Assembly: GCA_964468805.1 (NCBI GenBank)
Contig: CAYXWM010000048.1
Span: 1 to 21,981, forward strand
Source of the DNA: CAYXWM01 sp964468805
GTDB taxonomy: Bacteria > Bacillota > Clostridia > Lachnospirales > WRBF01
Reading direction: 5' to 3'
Length of the DNA stretch: 21,981 bases
Shown here in pieces: positions 13,834 to 20,912 of the stretch (the stretch's first letter is position 1; each line of letters begins with the position of its first letter). The position numbers and the translations under genes were made by a program. The notes below the pieces were generated by a model. It made no database searches. It saw only the letters and a list, made by a program, of their open reading frames with translations, and had not been told where the DNA came from.

Positions 13834-13881
13834 AAGGGAGTTTGAGGGAAGCTTTTTCTTCACAAAAAGTTTCCCTCAAGG
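13834..13881 (-). repeat. Family 3 palindromic repeat, copy b (inverted, inside the oxidoreductase operon)
   Basis: TTGAGGGAAGCTTTTT (13842-13857) and AAAAAGTTTCCCTCAA (13864-13879) form a 16-bp stem with one bulge-like mismatch and a short CTTCAC loop. The GGGAG on the left edge corresponds to the CTCCC tail of the other copies. On the minus strand it reads CCTTGAGGGAAACTTTTT, then the GTGAAG turn, matching copies a and c. It sits between the ATPase and the ferredoxin gene, so the mRNA would carry this hairpin just upstream of the ferredoxin ribosome binding site. Confidence 0.8.
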
Positions 13882-13925
13882 TCTTGCTTTTCGCTTTCTA
13901 TTTTTTACATATAAAGGAGGTCGCC

Positions 13926-14132
13926 ATGCCAAATATAAGCGTGATAACCGAAAAATGCAAAGGCTGTGAACTTTGTGCGGATGCTTGTCCCAAAAAAATC
14001 ATCGGTTTTGATATGGATTATATCAACAGCAAAGGCTTTCATCCCGCAAAACAGTTGAACCCCGAGGATTGCATCGGCTGCGCAATGTGTGCAACCATGT
14101 GTCCGGATTGTGCCATTATAGTGGAAAGGTAG
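13926..14132 (+). CDS. korD: 2-oxoacid:ferredoxin oxidoreductase, ferredoxin-like delta subunit
   Basis: A 68-residue two-cluster ferredoxin subunit. The motifs CKGCELCADACP (residues 13-24) and CIGCAMCATMCPDC (near 47-60) each supply the CxxCxxCxxxCP ligands of a [4Fe-4S] cluster. It carries electrons from the oxidative decarboxylation site to free ferredoxin. ATG at 13926 follows AAGGAGG at ideal spacing; an in-frame ATG at 13842 lies inside the palindrome and is not used. It is the first of four contiguous subunit genes in the order delta-alpha-beta-gamma. Confidence 0.92.
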   Translation: MPNISVITEKCKGCELCADACPKKIIGFDMDYINSKGFHPAKQLNPEDCIGCAMCATMCPDCAIIVER

Positions 14133-14140
14133 TGTGTTGT

Positions 14141-15199
14141 ATGTCCGAACGTATCTTAATGAAGGGTAACGAGGCTCTTGCCGAGGCAGCAATCCAAGCC
14201 GGTTGTCGCCTGTTCTTCGGTTACCCCATTACTCCCCAAACCGAAGTCGCCGCTTATATGTCTAAACGTATGCCCCAGGTGGGCGGTGTTTATCTGCAAG
14301 CCGAAAGCGAAGTTGCCGCAATCAACATGGTTCTGGGTGCAGCAGCAACCGGCAACCGTGTATTGACATCATCCTCCAGCCCGGGTATCAGCTTAAAAGC
14401 CGAGGGTATTTCCTACATAGCCGCTTCCGATTTGCCTGCCGTTATTATCAATATCCAACGTGCCGGCCCGGGTCTTGGCGGTATTCAACCATCCCAAGCG
14501 GACTACTGGCAAGCCACAAAATCCACCGGTCACGGCGATTTCCATATGCTGGTTTTCGCTCCTTCAACCGTTCAGGAAATGGTGGACGTTATGCACCAAG
14601 CCTTTGATTTGTCCGACAATTATCGTATGCCTGCCATGATTCTGGCTGACGGTATGTTGGGTCAAATGATGGAACCTGTGGAGTTTAAGCCCGTAAATAC
14701 AGATCTGCCCGAAAAAACTTGGGCGTTGACCGGTCACAAGGACAAACGCAAACAAAACATTATCAACTCACTTTACATACAACCACCTGTTCTTGAAGAA
14801 ATAATTGCAAAACGTTATAAAAAATACGAAGAAATTAAGGCAAACCACCAACAAGCCGAAGAATTTATGACCGACGATGCAGACGTAATAATCGTAGCCT
14901 ACGGTGCCTCTGCCAGAATCGCCGTATCCGCTATAAAATCAGCCCGTGCCGAAGGCATCAAAGCCGGCTTGATTCGCCCCATAACTCTTTGGCCTTTCCC
15001 GGAAAAAGTTATATCCAAAGCGGCAGAAACCGCAAAAGTATTCTTAACCGTTGAAATGAATACCGGTCAAATGGTTGACGACGTTAAGCTTTGTGTAAAC
15101 GGTCGTAAACCTGTGGAATTTTTCGGGCGTACCGGCGGTGCCATGCCTGAACCGGCTCAAATTCTCAGCGAAATTAAGAAGTTAGGAGGTGTACAATAG
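14141..15199 (+). CDS. korA: 2-oxoacid:ferredoxin oxidoreductase, alpha subunit (KorA/VorB type)
   Basis: It pairs with the beta subunit to decarboxylate a 2-oxoacid and form acyl-CoA plus reduced ferredoxin. The 352-residue protein shows the N-terminal KGNEALAEAAIQAGC, the FFGYPITPQTEV motif (about 25-36), the YLQAESEVAAINMVLGAAAT glutamate region that contacts thiamine diphosphate, and a C-terminal domain II with VLTVEMNTGQM. Clostridial homologues of this kind are often named VorB (3-methyl-2-oxobutanoate) but also KorA (2-oxoglutarate); the sequence does not settle the substrate. ATG at 14141 is preceded by AAAGG. The stop overlaps the korB start by one base. Confidence 0.9.
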   Translation: MSERILMKGNEALAEAAIQAGCRLFFGYPITPQTEVAAYMSKRMPQVGGVYLQAESEVAAINMVLGAAATGNRVLTSSSSPGISLKAEGISYIAASDLPAVIINIQRAGPGLGGIQPSQADYWQATKSTGHGDFHMLVFAPSTVQEMVDVMHQAFDLSDNYRMPAMILADGMLGQMMEPVEFKPVNTDLPEKTWALTGHKDKRKQNIINSLYIQPPVLEEIIAKRYKKYEEIKANHQQAEEFMTDDADVIIVAYGASARIAVSAIKSARAEGIKAGLIRPITLWPFPEKVISKAAETAKVFLTVEMNTGQMVDDVKLCVNGRKPVEFFGRTGGAMPEPAQILSEIKKLGGVQ

Positions 15200-15942
15200 T
15201 GGCTGTTGTATTCCAAAAACCCAAGGCGTTAAATGACGTTACTTTAAGCTACTGCCCCGGCTGTACTCACGGTATTATTCATCGTCTTGTTGCCGAAGTT
15301 ATGGACGAACTGGAAATAGAAGGACGTACTGTGGGTGTTGCTCCCGTTGGTTGTGCCGTTTTTGCATACGACTTCTTTGCCTGCGATATGGCACAAGCTC
15401 CTCACGGCAGGGCTCAGGCGGTTGCAACCGGTATTAAACGTGCAAACCCCGAAAATATAGTGTTTACCTACCAAGGCGACGGCGATTTGGCGGCTATCGG
15501 TACTGCCGAAACTGTCCATGCTGCCTGCCGCGGTGAAAATATAACCGTTATCTTCGTTAACAACGTAATTTACGGTATGACCGGCGGACAAATGGCTCCC
15601 ACCTCTTTGCCGGGACAAATTACCCAAACCACACCCTACGGTCGTTCCAAAAGCGACGGAAACCCCATTAAGGTTTGCGAAATGCTCTCTACCTTAGACG
15701 GCGTTACCTTTGCCCAACGTGTTTCCGTGGACTGCGTTAAAAACGTAAAAGAGACCAAAAGAGCTATCAAAAAGGCGTTTGAATATCAAATGAAGGGGCT
15801 TGGCTACTCCATAGTGGAAGTTCTCTCTACCTGTCCCACAAACTGGGGCGTTACTCCCGTTGAGGCTTTAAGCTGGCTTAGGGAAAATATGATGCCTCAC
15901 TTCCCATTGGGAGTTTTTAAAGACGTGGAGGTGGCTGAATAA
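15199..15942 (+). CDS. korB: 2-oxoacid:ferredoxin oxidoreductase, beta subunit
   Basis: The thiamine-diphosphate-binding subunit, 247 residues. Visible features are YCPGCTHGIIHRL (about 15-27; the cysteines are cluster ligands in this family), APVGCAVFAYDFF, the metal/diphosphate site YQGDGDLAAIGTAETVHAA (91-109) and FVNNVIYGMTGGQMAPTSLPG. All catalytic motifs are intact. It starts with GTG at 15199, overlapping the korA TAG by one base, with AGGAGGT at 15184-15190, so it is translationally coupled to korA and likewise to korC. Confidence 0.93.
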   Translation: MAVVFQKPKALNDVTLSYCPGCTHGIIHRLVAEVMDELEIEGRTVGVAPVGCAVFAYDFFACDMAQAPHGRAQAVATGIKRANPENIVFTYQGDGDLAAIGTAETVHAACRGENITVIFVNNVIYGMTGGQMAPTSLPGQITQTTPYGRSKSDGNPIKVCEMLSTLDGVTFAQRVSVDCVKNVKETKRAIKKAFEYQMKGLGYSIVEVLSTCPTNWGVTPVEALSWLRENMMPHFPLGVFKDVEVAE

Positions 15943-16478
15943 TGTCCAAAAATTTTGATATGTTGATTGCCGGCTTCGGCGGACAGGGTATTTTGTTTGC
16001 CGGAAAAATAGCCGCTTACGCAGGTTTGTTTGAAGGTTATCAAGTATCCTGGCTTCCCTCCTACGGCCCCGAAATGCGTGGAGGTACCGCAAGCTGTTCA
16101 GTTAGCCTTTCTTCCGAAACCATAGGCTCACCTCAAGTTCTTAACCCCAACATACTTGTAGCCATGAATCTGCCCTCTTTTGACAAATTTATAGGGTCAG
16201 TCCAACCCGGTTCTTTGGTGGTAGTAGACAGCAGTCTTGTTCAAAAACAAAGCGACCGTACAGACATCAAAGCCTTTTACATACCTGCCACAGCCCTTGC
16301 GGAAGAGCATAATTTAAAGGGATTGGCAAATATTATCCTTGTGGGAAAAGTACTTGCCGAAACCGGATTTGCCACCTTGGAATCCGTCGAAAAAGCCATA
16401 GAAAAAAGCGTTCCGGCTCGTAAGTCGGATATGAAGCTTAACAATATTGCAGCTATTAAGCTGGGAATGAGTCTGTAA
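15942..16478 (+). CDS. korC: 2-oxoacid:ferredoxin oxidoreductase, gamma subunit
   Basis: The 178-residue gamma subunit, which completes the oxidoreductase fold. The diagnostic motifs are AGFGGQGILFAGK (about 10-22), WLPSYGPEMRGGTASCSV (about 37-54) and the LNPNILVAMN region. ATG at 15942 overlaps the last base of the korB stop, with GGAGG upstream. It ends the operon, followed after a few bases by a strong intrinsic terminator. Confidence 0.93.
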   Translation: MSKNFDMLIAGFGGQGILFAGKIAAYAGLFEGYQVSWLPSYGPEMRGGTASCSVSLSSETIGSPQVLNPNILVAMNLPSFDKFIGSVQPGSLVVVDSSLVQKQSDRTDIKAFYIPATALAEEHNLKGLANIILVGKVLAETGFATLESVEKAIEKSVPARKSDMKLNNIAAIKLGMSL

Positions 16479-16486
16479 AAAAGCAA

Positions 16487-16547
16487 AATAACCTTGAGAA
16501 GATTAGCACAACACTACCTTATCTTCTCAAGGTTATTGTTTTTTTTG
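16487..16547 (+). terminator. Strong terminator of the oxidoreductase operon
   Basis: AATAACCTTGAGAAGAT (16487-16503) pairs perfectly over 17 bases with ATCTTCTCAAGGTTATT (16521-16537), followed by GTTTTTTTTTTG. It lies just after the korC stop. The stem is unusually long with a 17-nt loop. Confidence 0.93.
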
Positions 16548-16573
16548 AACAGTTATAGTAAAATTACTATGAA
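16545..16573 (+). promoter_or_regulatory. Candidate sigma-A promoter of the dehydratase beta-subunit gene
   Basis: TTGAAC (16545-16550) and TATGAA (16568-16573) are separated by 17 bases, immediately downstream of the operon terminator and about 60 bases before the next start codon. Confidence 0.4.
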
Positions 16574-16634
16574 ATAATAGCATTCACAGAAATTAGTATA
16601 AGTTAAAAGAATACACCGGATGAAGGGATTATAT

Positions 16635-17231
16635 ATGACACATTTTTTAACCACACCTATCAGCGACGAAGCTTTGCAAAACATAAAAATAGGTGACACC
16701 GTGTATCTGGACGGGATTATAATGACCGGCAGAGATTCGGCTCATAAACGTTGTTTAAGCGGCACAGAATTGCCCTTTGATATAGCCGGAGCCGGTATAT
16801 TCCATGCCGGACCCATAGTAGAAACCACAGACGGAAGCCATAATGTAGTTGCCGCCGGTCCTACCACCAGTATGCGTATGGAAAAATTTCAGCATGATTT
16901 TGTTGAGAGAACAGGCGTAAAACTCATAATCGGCAAGGGCGGAATGGGTGAAAAAACTGCAGAAGCCTGCAAAAAGTTCAAGGCTTTGCATACCCTTTAT
17001 CCGGGCGGTTGCGGAGTTTTGGCGGCTGATTCCATTACGGAAGTTGTTGACGTACAATGGTTGGATTTGGGTATGCCGGAGGCACTGTGGCTGTTGCGTG
17101 TGAAAAATTTCGGTCCGCTGATTGTAACCATAGATTCCCAGGGCAACAATCTTTTCGAATACAACAAAACCGTATTCAATCAAAGAAAAGACCGGGCGTT
17201 CGAGAGCCTCAGCGAAAAGTTATTCGCTTAA
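16635..17231 (+). CDS. Fe-S hydro-lyase, fumarase/L(+)-tartrate dehydratase beta subunit (orphan)
   Basis: A 198-residue protein of the class I fumarase/tartrate dehydratase beta-subunit (C-terminal) family. Recognisable motifs are GDTVYLDGIIMTGRDSAHKR (about 22-41), GPIVE and AAGPTTSMRM (near 73-82), IGKGGMGEKT, YPGGCGVLAADSI and a beta-rich C-terminus ending in NLFEYNKTVF. The enzyme needs an alpha subunit that holds the [4Fe-4S] cluster; in two-subunit forms the alpha gene normally lies next to the beta gene, but here neither neighbour is one. AAGGGA at 16623-16628 selects the ATG at 16635 over 16620. A membrane protein gene follows 12 bases later. Whether the product is fumarase or another hydro-lyase cannot be told. 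Confidence 0.87.
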   Translation: MTHFLTTPISDEALQNIKIGDTVYLDGIIMTGRDSAHKRCLSGTELPFDIAGAGIFHAGPIVETTDGSHNVVAAGPTTSMRMEKFQHDFVERTGVKLIIGKGGMGEKTAEACKKFKALHTLYPGGCGVLAADSITEVVDVQWLDLGMPEALWLLRVKNFGPLIVTIDSQGNNLFEYNKTVFNQRKDRAFESLSEKLFA

Positions 17232-17243
17232 ATAAAGGAAGTA

Positions 17244-17612
17244 ATGCTTATGGATTCCGTTAAATCAAAAGTAGTTACCTTTATAGGTTATTTTTACTTA
17301 TTTGGCGTTGCTGTGTTGTTGATTACCCTCGGAACGGCTCAATCCGTTCCTTTTAACATAAGGCTTGGTATACCACAAGTACCGGAGCTTTTGGCGAGAA
17401 TATTACTTGCGGTTGTTACGGCGGTTATAACTTATGGTTATTTGAAGCGTCGCAAATGGGGTTATTGGGGTATGATTATATATTCTGCCTTATTCCTTGC
17501 CATAAGCCTAACCATAATGAAAGAAAACAATGTTCAACCTTTTATTAGCAACGCTTTATTTTCCTTGTTTGTCTTGATTTATACAAGTGTTAAACGTAAA
17601 GAGTTTGTTTAG
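17244..17612 (+). CDS. Small integral membrane protein, unknown function
   Basis: A 122-residue protein with four predicted membrane helices (about 10-27, 48-66, 72-88 and 98-114) and basic loops (LKRRKWGYWG, VKRKEF), so the ends are probably cytoplasmic. I do not recognise a family; WGYWGMIIYSALF resembles general small polytopic proteins. AAAGGA at 17234-17239 could serve either ATG 17244 or ATG 17250. It follows the dehydratase subunit closely and may share its transcript; a terminator follows at once. Confidence 0.65.
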   Translation: MLMDSVKSKVVTFIGYFYLFGVAVLLITLGTAQSVPFNIRLGIPQVPELLARILLAVVTAVITYGYLKRRKWGYWGMIIYSALFLAISLTIMKENNVQPFISNALFSLFVLIYTSVKRKEFV

Positions 17613-17616
17613 GTAA

Positions 17617-17656
17617 AACAAAAATCCCACAACTTTAAAATTGTGGGATTTTTGTT
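17617..17656. terminator. Bidirectional terminator between convergent genes
   Basis: AACAAAAATCCCACAA (17617-17632) and TTGTGGGATTTTTGTT (17641-17656) form a perfect 16-bp stem with A and T tracts, serving the plus gene ending at 17612 and the minus gene ending at 17665. Confidence 0.93.
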
Positions 17657-17664
17657 GTTCAGAA

Positions 17665-17910
17665 TTATTCCTTTGCCCAACCTTCCTTAAAAGCCTCGGA
17701 AATTAACAACAGCATATCAGCCATTGAAGGTATCCTTGCCTGTCCTCGTGCCGGTTGTAAAGTGCCGTCCGGTCTGCACCATATGTATCGATAGCCCATA
17801 TCCGTTTCATTATTTCCGTAAACGTATTCACACCATTGCAGACAAAGCTTCCAACCGCTTTCCTTAACTGTGGATACCTCGTTGATAACACGAACTCGAG
17901 TTTGCTCCAT
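17665..17910 (-). CDS. Small conserved-looking protein of unknown function (81 residues)
   Basis: An 81-residue soluble protein rich in Trp, Tyr and Cys (GWKLCLQWCEYVYGNN, then YRYIWCRPDGTLQPARGQAR) with a C-terminal amphipathic helix (SMADMLLLISEAFKEGWAKE). The compact mix of conserved-type aromatic residues and a glycine/proline turn looks like a real folded domain. I recall similar hypothetical proteins in clostridia but no function. ATG at 17910 has AGGAG 7 bases upstream, and a terminator follows the stop directly, both supporting a real gene. An overlapping minus-strand frame (17703-17954) has no ribosome binding site. Confidence 0.75.
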   Translation of the reverse strand: MEQTRVRVINEVSTVKESGWKLCLQWCEYVYGNNETDMGYRYIWCRPDGTLQPARGQARIPSMADMLLLISEAFKEGWAKE

Positions 17911-17931
17911 ATTTTTACTCCTTTTTTATAG

Positions 17932-18023
17932 TATAATGATTCCATTTTAAGCAACGGACAAAAATAATTGATTACAAGGAAAAACGGTTATTTTTGTCCT
18001 TCATCGTATATGGAATTAGTATA
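17932..18023 (+). repeat. Family 1 MITE-like palindromic element, copy C
   Basis: This 92-bp copy, in the same orientation as copy A, starts TATAATGATTCCATTTTAA and ends TATATGGAATTAGTATA. Its arms GGACAAAAATAATTG and GGTTATTTTTGTCC pair well. It is about 13 bp shorter than A and B, the missing part being the central loop. It lies between the 81-residue gene and coaW. Confidence 0.85.
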
Positions 18024-18064
18024 TTATTTATACTATGACACCAAAGAGAAAAATAATAAAATAC

Positions 18065-18904
18065 TTACAGGTCACGATACTTGCTACTGTCATTAAAAGC
18101 CAAGGCGGCTCCTACGGCTGTTGCATATTCGGAGTTTTCGGGTATAACAAAATTCACCTTGAAAATCTGACCCAGAGTATCGAAAATATGATGGGAGAGT
18201 TTTATGGTGGAGAGGTTGCCTATAAGGATAATGTCCTTTAATTCGGAATTACGTACAGCGAAAACGGCGTTCATGCCTATGGTTTGGAATACCAGATTTA
18301 TAATGCCCAGAGCGATGTCACCTTGTTCGGCAATGTCGCTGATTTTACCGAAATTGGAGGCAGTGGTATCCGGCGGAAGACTGGGCAGCATGATGTTTGT
18401 TAAATCACAAACCATTAGGTCTATGTTTTTTAGGTTGCCGGATTCCGCCTTTTGGATTATGTGTTCGATGCTGCGAATGTTCAACATACGGTCGGCCAGA
18501 CCTATTATGGTGCCGCCGCCTACGCCCGTACCGCCTATGTGTTCTATGGCGTTCCTATCGGCCCTTACAAGTGAGGTGCCCGTACCCATGCTGACTATGA
18601 GAGCCGCTTCCAAACCGGTAATGTAGAGACCGCCGAGACCGTTTGCTTGGAACTCATCCACACGGCCGGTGGGTATGCCGTAGATGGGTCGGTCTATATA
18701 TGTGGAGCCGACGCCGGTAATCATTATTTTCTCTATGTCCTGTAACATTATATTGTTGGAGGATAAAAATTTACCGAAGGCACCGAATATGGAGGTTACC
18801 GGATCCGTTGCTTTTACACGCATTGGGGTTATTAACTTGTCCTTTTTCAGGCCTATAATTTTAGTAGTACTTCCGCCAATATCTATTCCCACGAGCAATT
18901 TCAC
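18065..18904 (-). CDS. coaW: Type II pantothenate kinase
   Basis: It phosphorylates pantothenate, the first step of CoA synthesis. The 279-residue protein is of the ASKHA fold: GIDIGGSTTKIIGL (6-19) is the phosphate-1 motif, GVGSTYID and RVDEFQANGLGG (81-92) hold the EF-x-A region with the expected catalytic Glu (84), and MGTGTSLVR (107-115) and GGTGVGGGTIIGLA (124-137) are type II signatures. The size fits the bacterial type II family, which is usually insensitive to CoA feedback. GTG at 18904 follows AAAGGAGTGATC. It stands alone upstream of a family 3 palindrome. No other CoA genes are in the window, but the many CoA-ester enzymes nearby fit. Confidence 0.92.
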   Translation of the reverse strand: MKLLVGIDIGGSTTKIIGLKKDKLITPMRVKATDPVTSIFGAFGKFLSSNNIMLQDIEKIMITGVGSTYIDRPIYGIPTGRVDEFQANGLGGLYITGLEAALIVSMGTGTSLVRADRNAIEHIGGTGVGGGTIIGLADRMLNIRSIEHIIQKAESGNLKNIDLMVCDLTNIMLPSLPPDTTASNFGKISDIAEQGDIALGIINLVFQTIGMNAVFAVRNSELKDIILIGNLSTIKLSHHIFDTLGQIFKVNFVIPENSEYATAVGAALAFNDSSKYRDL

Positions 18905-18929
18905 CGGCGATCACTCCTTTGTAAAAAAA

Positions 18930-18989
18930 CCTTGGGGAAAACTTTTTCTGAAGAAAAAGTTTTCCCCAAACCCCTTTCAAAAAGACTTT
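18930..18989 (+). repeat. Family 3 palindromic repeat, copy c
   Basis: TTGGGGAAAACTTTTTCT (18932-18949) pairs perfectly with AGAAAAAGTTTTCCCCAA (18952-18969) around a two-base turn, and the tail ACCCCTTTCAAAAAGACTTT follows, as in copy a. It is the best-preserved copy. It sits between guaB and coaW on the minus-strand side, about 25 bases upstream of the coaW start. Confidence 0.88.
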
Positions 18990-19026
18990 AAAATTTTGAA
19001 AGGGTATATTGGTGTAAGTATTGTAA

Positions 19027-20484
19027 TTAATATTCCACGGAATAGTTTGGTGCTTCTTTTGTTATTTGAACGTCGTGAGGATGGCTTTCACGGAGACCTG
19101 CGGGGGTTATTTTCATGAAGCGAGCGTTTTCACGCAATTCGTCTATGGTTGCACAACCGCAGTAGCCCATACCGGCACGAAGCCCGCCCATTAATTGGTA
19201 GATAGTGTCGGCTACAAGACCTTTGTATGCTATACGTCCTTCTACGCCTTCGGGAACGAGTTTTGCGTTATCGTCTTGGAAATATCTGTCCTTGCTGCCT
19301 TCTTCCATTGCCGCAAGAGAACCCATGCCACGGTAGACTTTGTATTTACGACCTTGGAAAAGCTCTATGCTGCCGGGGCTTTCTTCACAGCCTGCAAAGA
19401 TACTGCCCAACATACATACGGATGCACCGGCACCCATAGCCTTAGTAATATCTCCGGAGAATTTAATACCGCCGTCGGCGATAACCGGGATACCGTAGGG
19501 TTTTGCAGCTTCAGCACAGTCGTAGATGGCTGTAATTTGGGGTACACCTATACCGGCAACCACACGGGTGGTACAGATAGAACCGGGTCCTATACCCACT
19601 TTAATTGCATCTGCTCCTGCCTCAATCAATTCAACGGTAGCCTTTGCTGTAGCAACGTTACCGGCAATAATTTGAACTTTGTCGTTAAACAAGGAGCGTA
19701 ATTGTTTTACGGCGTTGATTACGTTAATGGAATGTCCGTGAGCGGAATCAACAACGATGGCATCTACCTTTGCTTTAACCAGTTGGGTAGCACGCTCCAT
19801 AAAGTCTCCGGAAGCACCGATTGCCGCCGCAACCAAAAGACGGCTGTGTTTGTCTTTTGCGGAATTTGGGTATTTTATGGCTTTTTCTATGTCTTTTATG
19901 GTGATTAAGCCTTTGAGGTAGCCTTTTTCATCTACTATGGGGAGTTTTTCGATTTTATGGGTGGTGAGTAATTTTTTCGCTTCTTCAAGACTTGTGCCTT
20001 CACGGCAGGTTATGAGGTTTTCTCTGGTCATAACCTCGTAGATTTTTTTATTATGGTCGGTTTCGAAGCGTAAGTCTCTGTTTGTAATGATACCGATAAG
20101 TTTATCGTTTTCTGTTATGGGAACGCCGGAGATATGGTATTTTGCCATAAGCTCGTTGGCTTCATAAACATAATGGTTGGGAGAAAGGAAAAACGGGTCG
20201 GTAATTACGCCGTGTTCGGAGCGTTTTACCTTATCAACTTCAGTAACTTGTTGCTCTATAGACAGGTTTTTATGTATTACGCCAATACCGCCCTGTCTTG
20301 CCACTGCTATAGCCATGGTTGCAGTTGTAACCGTATCCATGCCGGCACTCATTATAGGTGCATTTAAACGAATGGTCTTGGTTAAATTTGTGGTTAAATC
20401 CACCTTACTGGGTACTACGTGGGACTTTGCCGGTATTAACAATACGTCGTCAAAAGTCAAGCCTTCTTTTTCTAATTTATGCAT
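19027..20484 (-). CDS. guaB: IMP dehydrogenase
   Basis: It oxidises IMP to XMP with NAD+, the committed step of guanine nucleotide synthesis. The 485-residue protein is complete: N-terminal EGLTFDDVLLIPAKS (7-21), the paired CBS domains inserted at about 95-205, the barrel motifs DSAHGHSINV (246-255) and GNVATA, the active-site loop GIGPGSICTTRVVAG (297-311) with catalytic Cys304, RGMGSLAAMEEGSKDRYFQ, and PEGVEGRIAYKG of the mobile flap. ATG at 20484 follows GGCAGGAGTG. The gene appears to stand alone, without guaA next to it. A perfect hairpin lies 76-99 bases upstream (20560-20583) and could be part of its leader. Confidence 0.97.
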   Translation of the reverse strand: MHKLEKEGLTFDDVLLIPAKSHVVPSKVDLTTNLTKTIRLNAPIMSAGMDTVTTATMAIAVARQGGIGVIHKNLSIEQQVTEVDKVKRSEHGVITDPFFLSPNHYVYEANELMAKYHISGVPITENDKLIGIITNRDLRFETDHNKKIYEVMTRENLITCREGTSLEEAKKLLTTHKIEKLPIVDEKGYLKGLITIKDIEKAIKYPNSAKDKHSRLLVAAAIGASGDFMERATQLVKAKVDAIVVDSAHGHSINVINAVKQLRSLFNDKVQIIAGNVATAKATVELIEAGADAIKVGIGPGSICTTRVVAGIGVPQITAIYDCAEAAKPYGIPVIADGGIKFSGDITKAMGAGASVCMLGSIFAGCEESPGSIELFQGRKYKVYRGMGSLAAMEEGSKDRYFQDDNAKLVPEGVEGRIAYKGLVADTIYQLMGGLRAGMGYCGCATIDELRENARFMKITPAGLRESHPHDVQITKEAPNYSVEY

Positions 20485-20559
20485 ATTTTCACTCCTGCCA
20501 TTTACAGCATATATTTTACCGGATTACCGATTCCATGATAGTAGCGTAAAATAAACCTA

Positions 20560-20583
20560 GAGGAAACTTAAAAAAGTTTCCTC
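20560..20583. repeat. Perfect 10-bp hairpin upstream of guaB
   Basis: GAGGAAACTT (20560-20569) pairs with AAGTTTCCTC (20574-20583) around AAAA. On the minus strand it lies 76-99 bases before the guaB start. The arms echo the GGGAAACTT word of family 3, so it may be a shrunken member. Confidence 0.6.
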
Positions 20584-20622
20584 GAAATAATAAAATACCT
20601 TTTCCAATCGGTGTTCCTCAGC

Positions 20623-20746
20623 TATAGCGGTTTAAGTTATAATTAATTGCTAATTAAGTATAAAATGTATAAAATAAATTGCAATTAATCCTTGAAGCAT
20701 TGGCGAATTGCAATTTATTTTGGTTTATTAAAGTTAAACCGCTATA
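20623..20746 (+). repeat. Family 2 palindromic repeat, copy 2
   Basis: The 124-bp copy is bounded by TATAGCGGTTTAA (20623-20635) and TTAAACCGCTATA (20734-20746), perfect inverted repeats. The inner stem AAAATAAATTGCAATT (20671-20686) pairs perfectly with AATTGCAATTTATTTT (20706-20721) around the loop AATCCTTGAAGCATTGGCG. Relative to copy 1 it has about 20 extra bases between the left end and the inner stem. The outer arms and the loop are conserved and the inner stem differs by a paired change. Confidence 0.85.
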
Positions 20747-20817
20747 TTATCATTTGTAATTATTGTCTTTTTTAAACATACGCAATGTGTTCTCGTATGA
20801 AAGTATTCAATTTTATC

Positions 20818-20912
20818 TTACCAACATTTAAGGATATTGTCAATATAACAGGGCATTTAAAGAAAGTTTGCCCAAACAAAAAAGTATTGTCGGTTTCTGA
20901 TAATGTTGGTAA
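20818..20912. repeat. Inverted repeat TTACCAACATT
   Basis: TTACCAACATT (20818-20828) and AATGTTGGTAA (20902-20912) are perfect inverted 11-mers 95 bp end to end, enclosing GGGCA/TGCCC (about 20851-20873). Single copy in the window; it could be a MITE-like element or a leader RNA fold ahead of the gene at 20941. Confidence 0.45.

Noticed and set aside
14069..14140. Longer korA start at 14069
   Set aside because: That extension overlaps the ferredoxin gene in another frame; the ATG at 14141 begins at the conserved MSERILMKGNEA terminus.
2786..18989. CRISPR array made of the repeated palindromes
   Set aside because: The copies are kilobases apart, vary in length and lack regular spacers; no cas genes are present.
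19195..19701. Long plus-strand frame opposite guaB
   Set aside because: It is antisense to the intact IMP dehydrogenase motifs, with composition of a shadow frame and no start signals.
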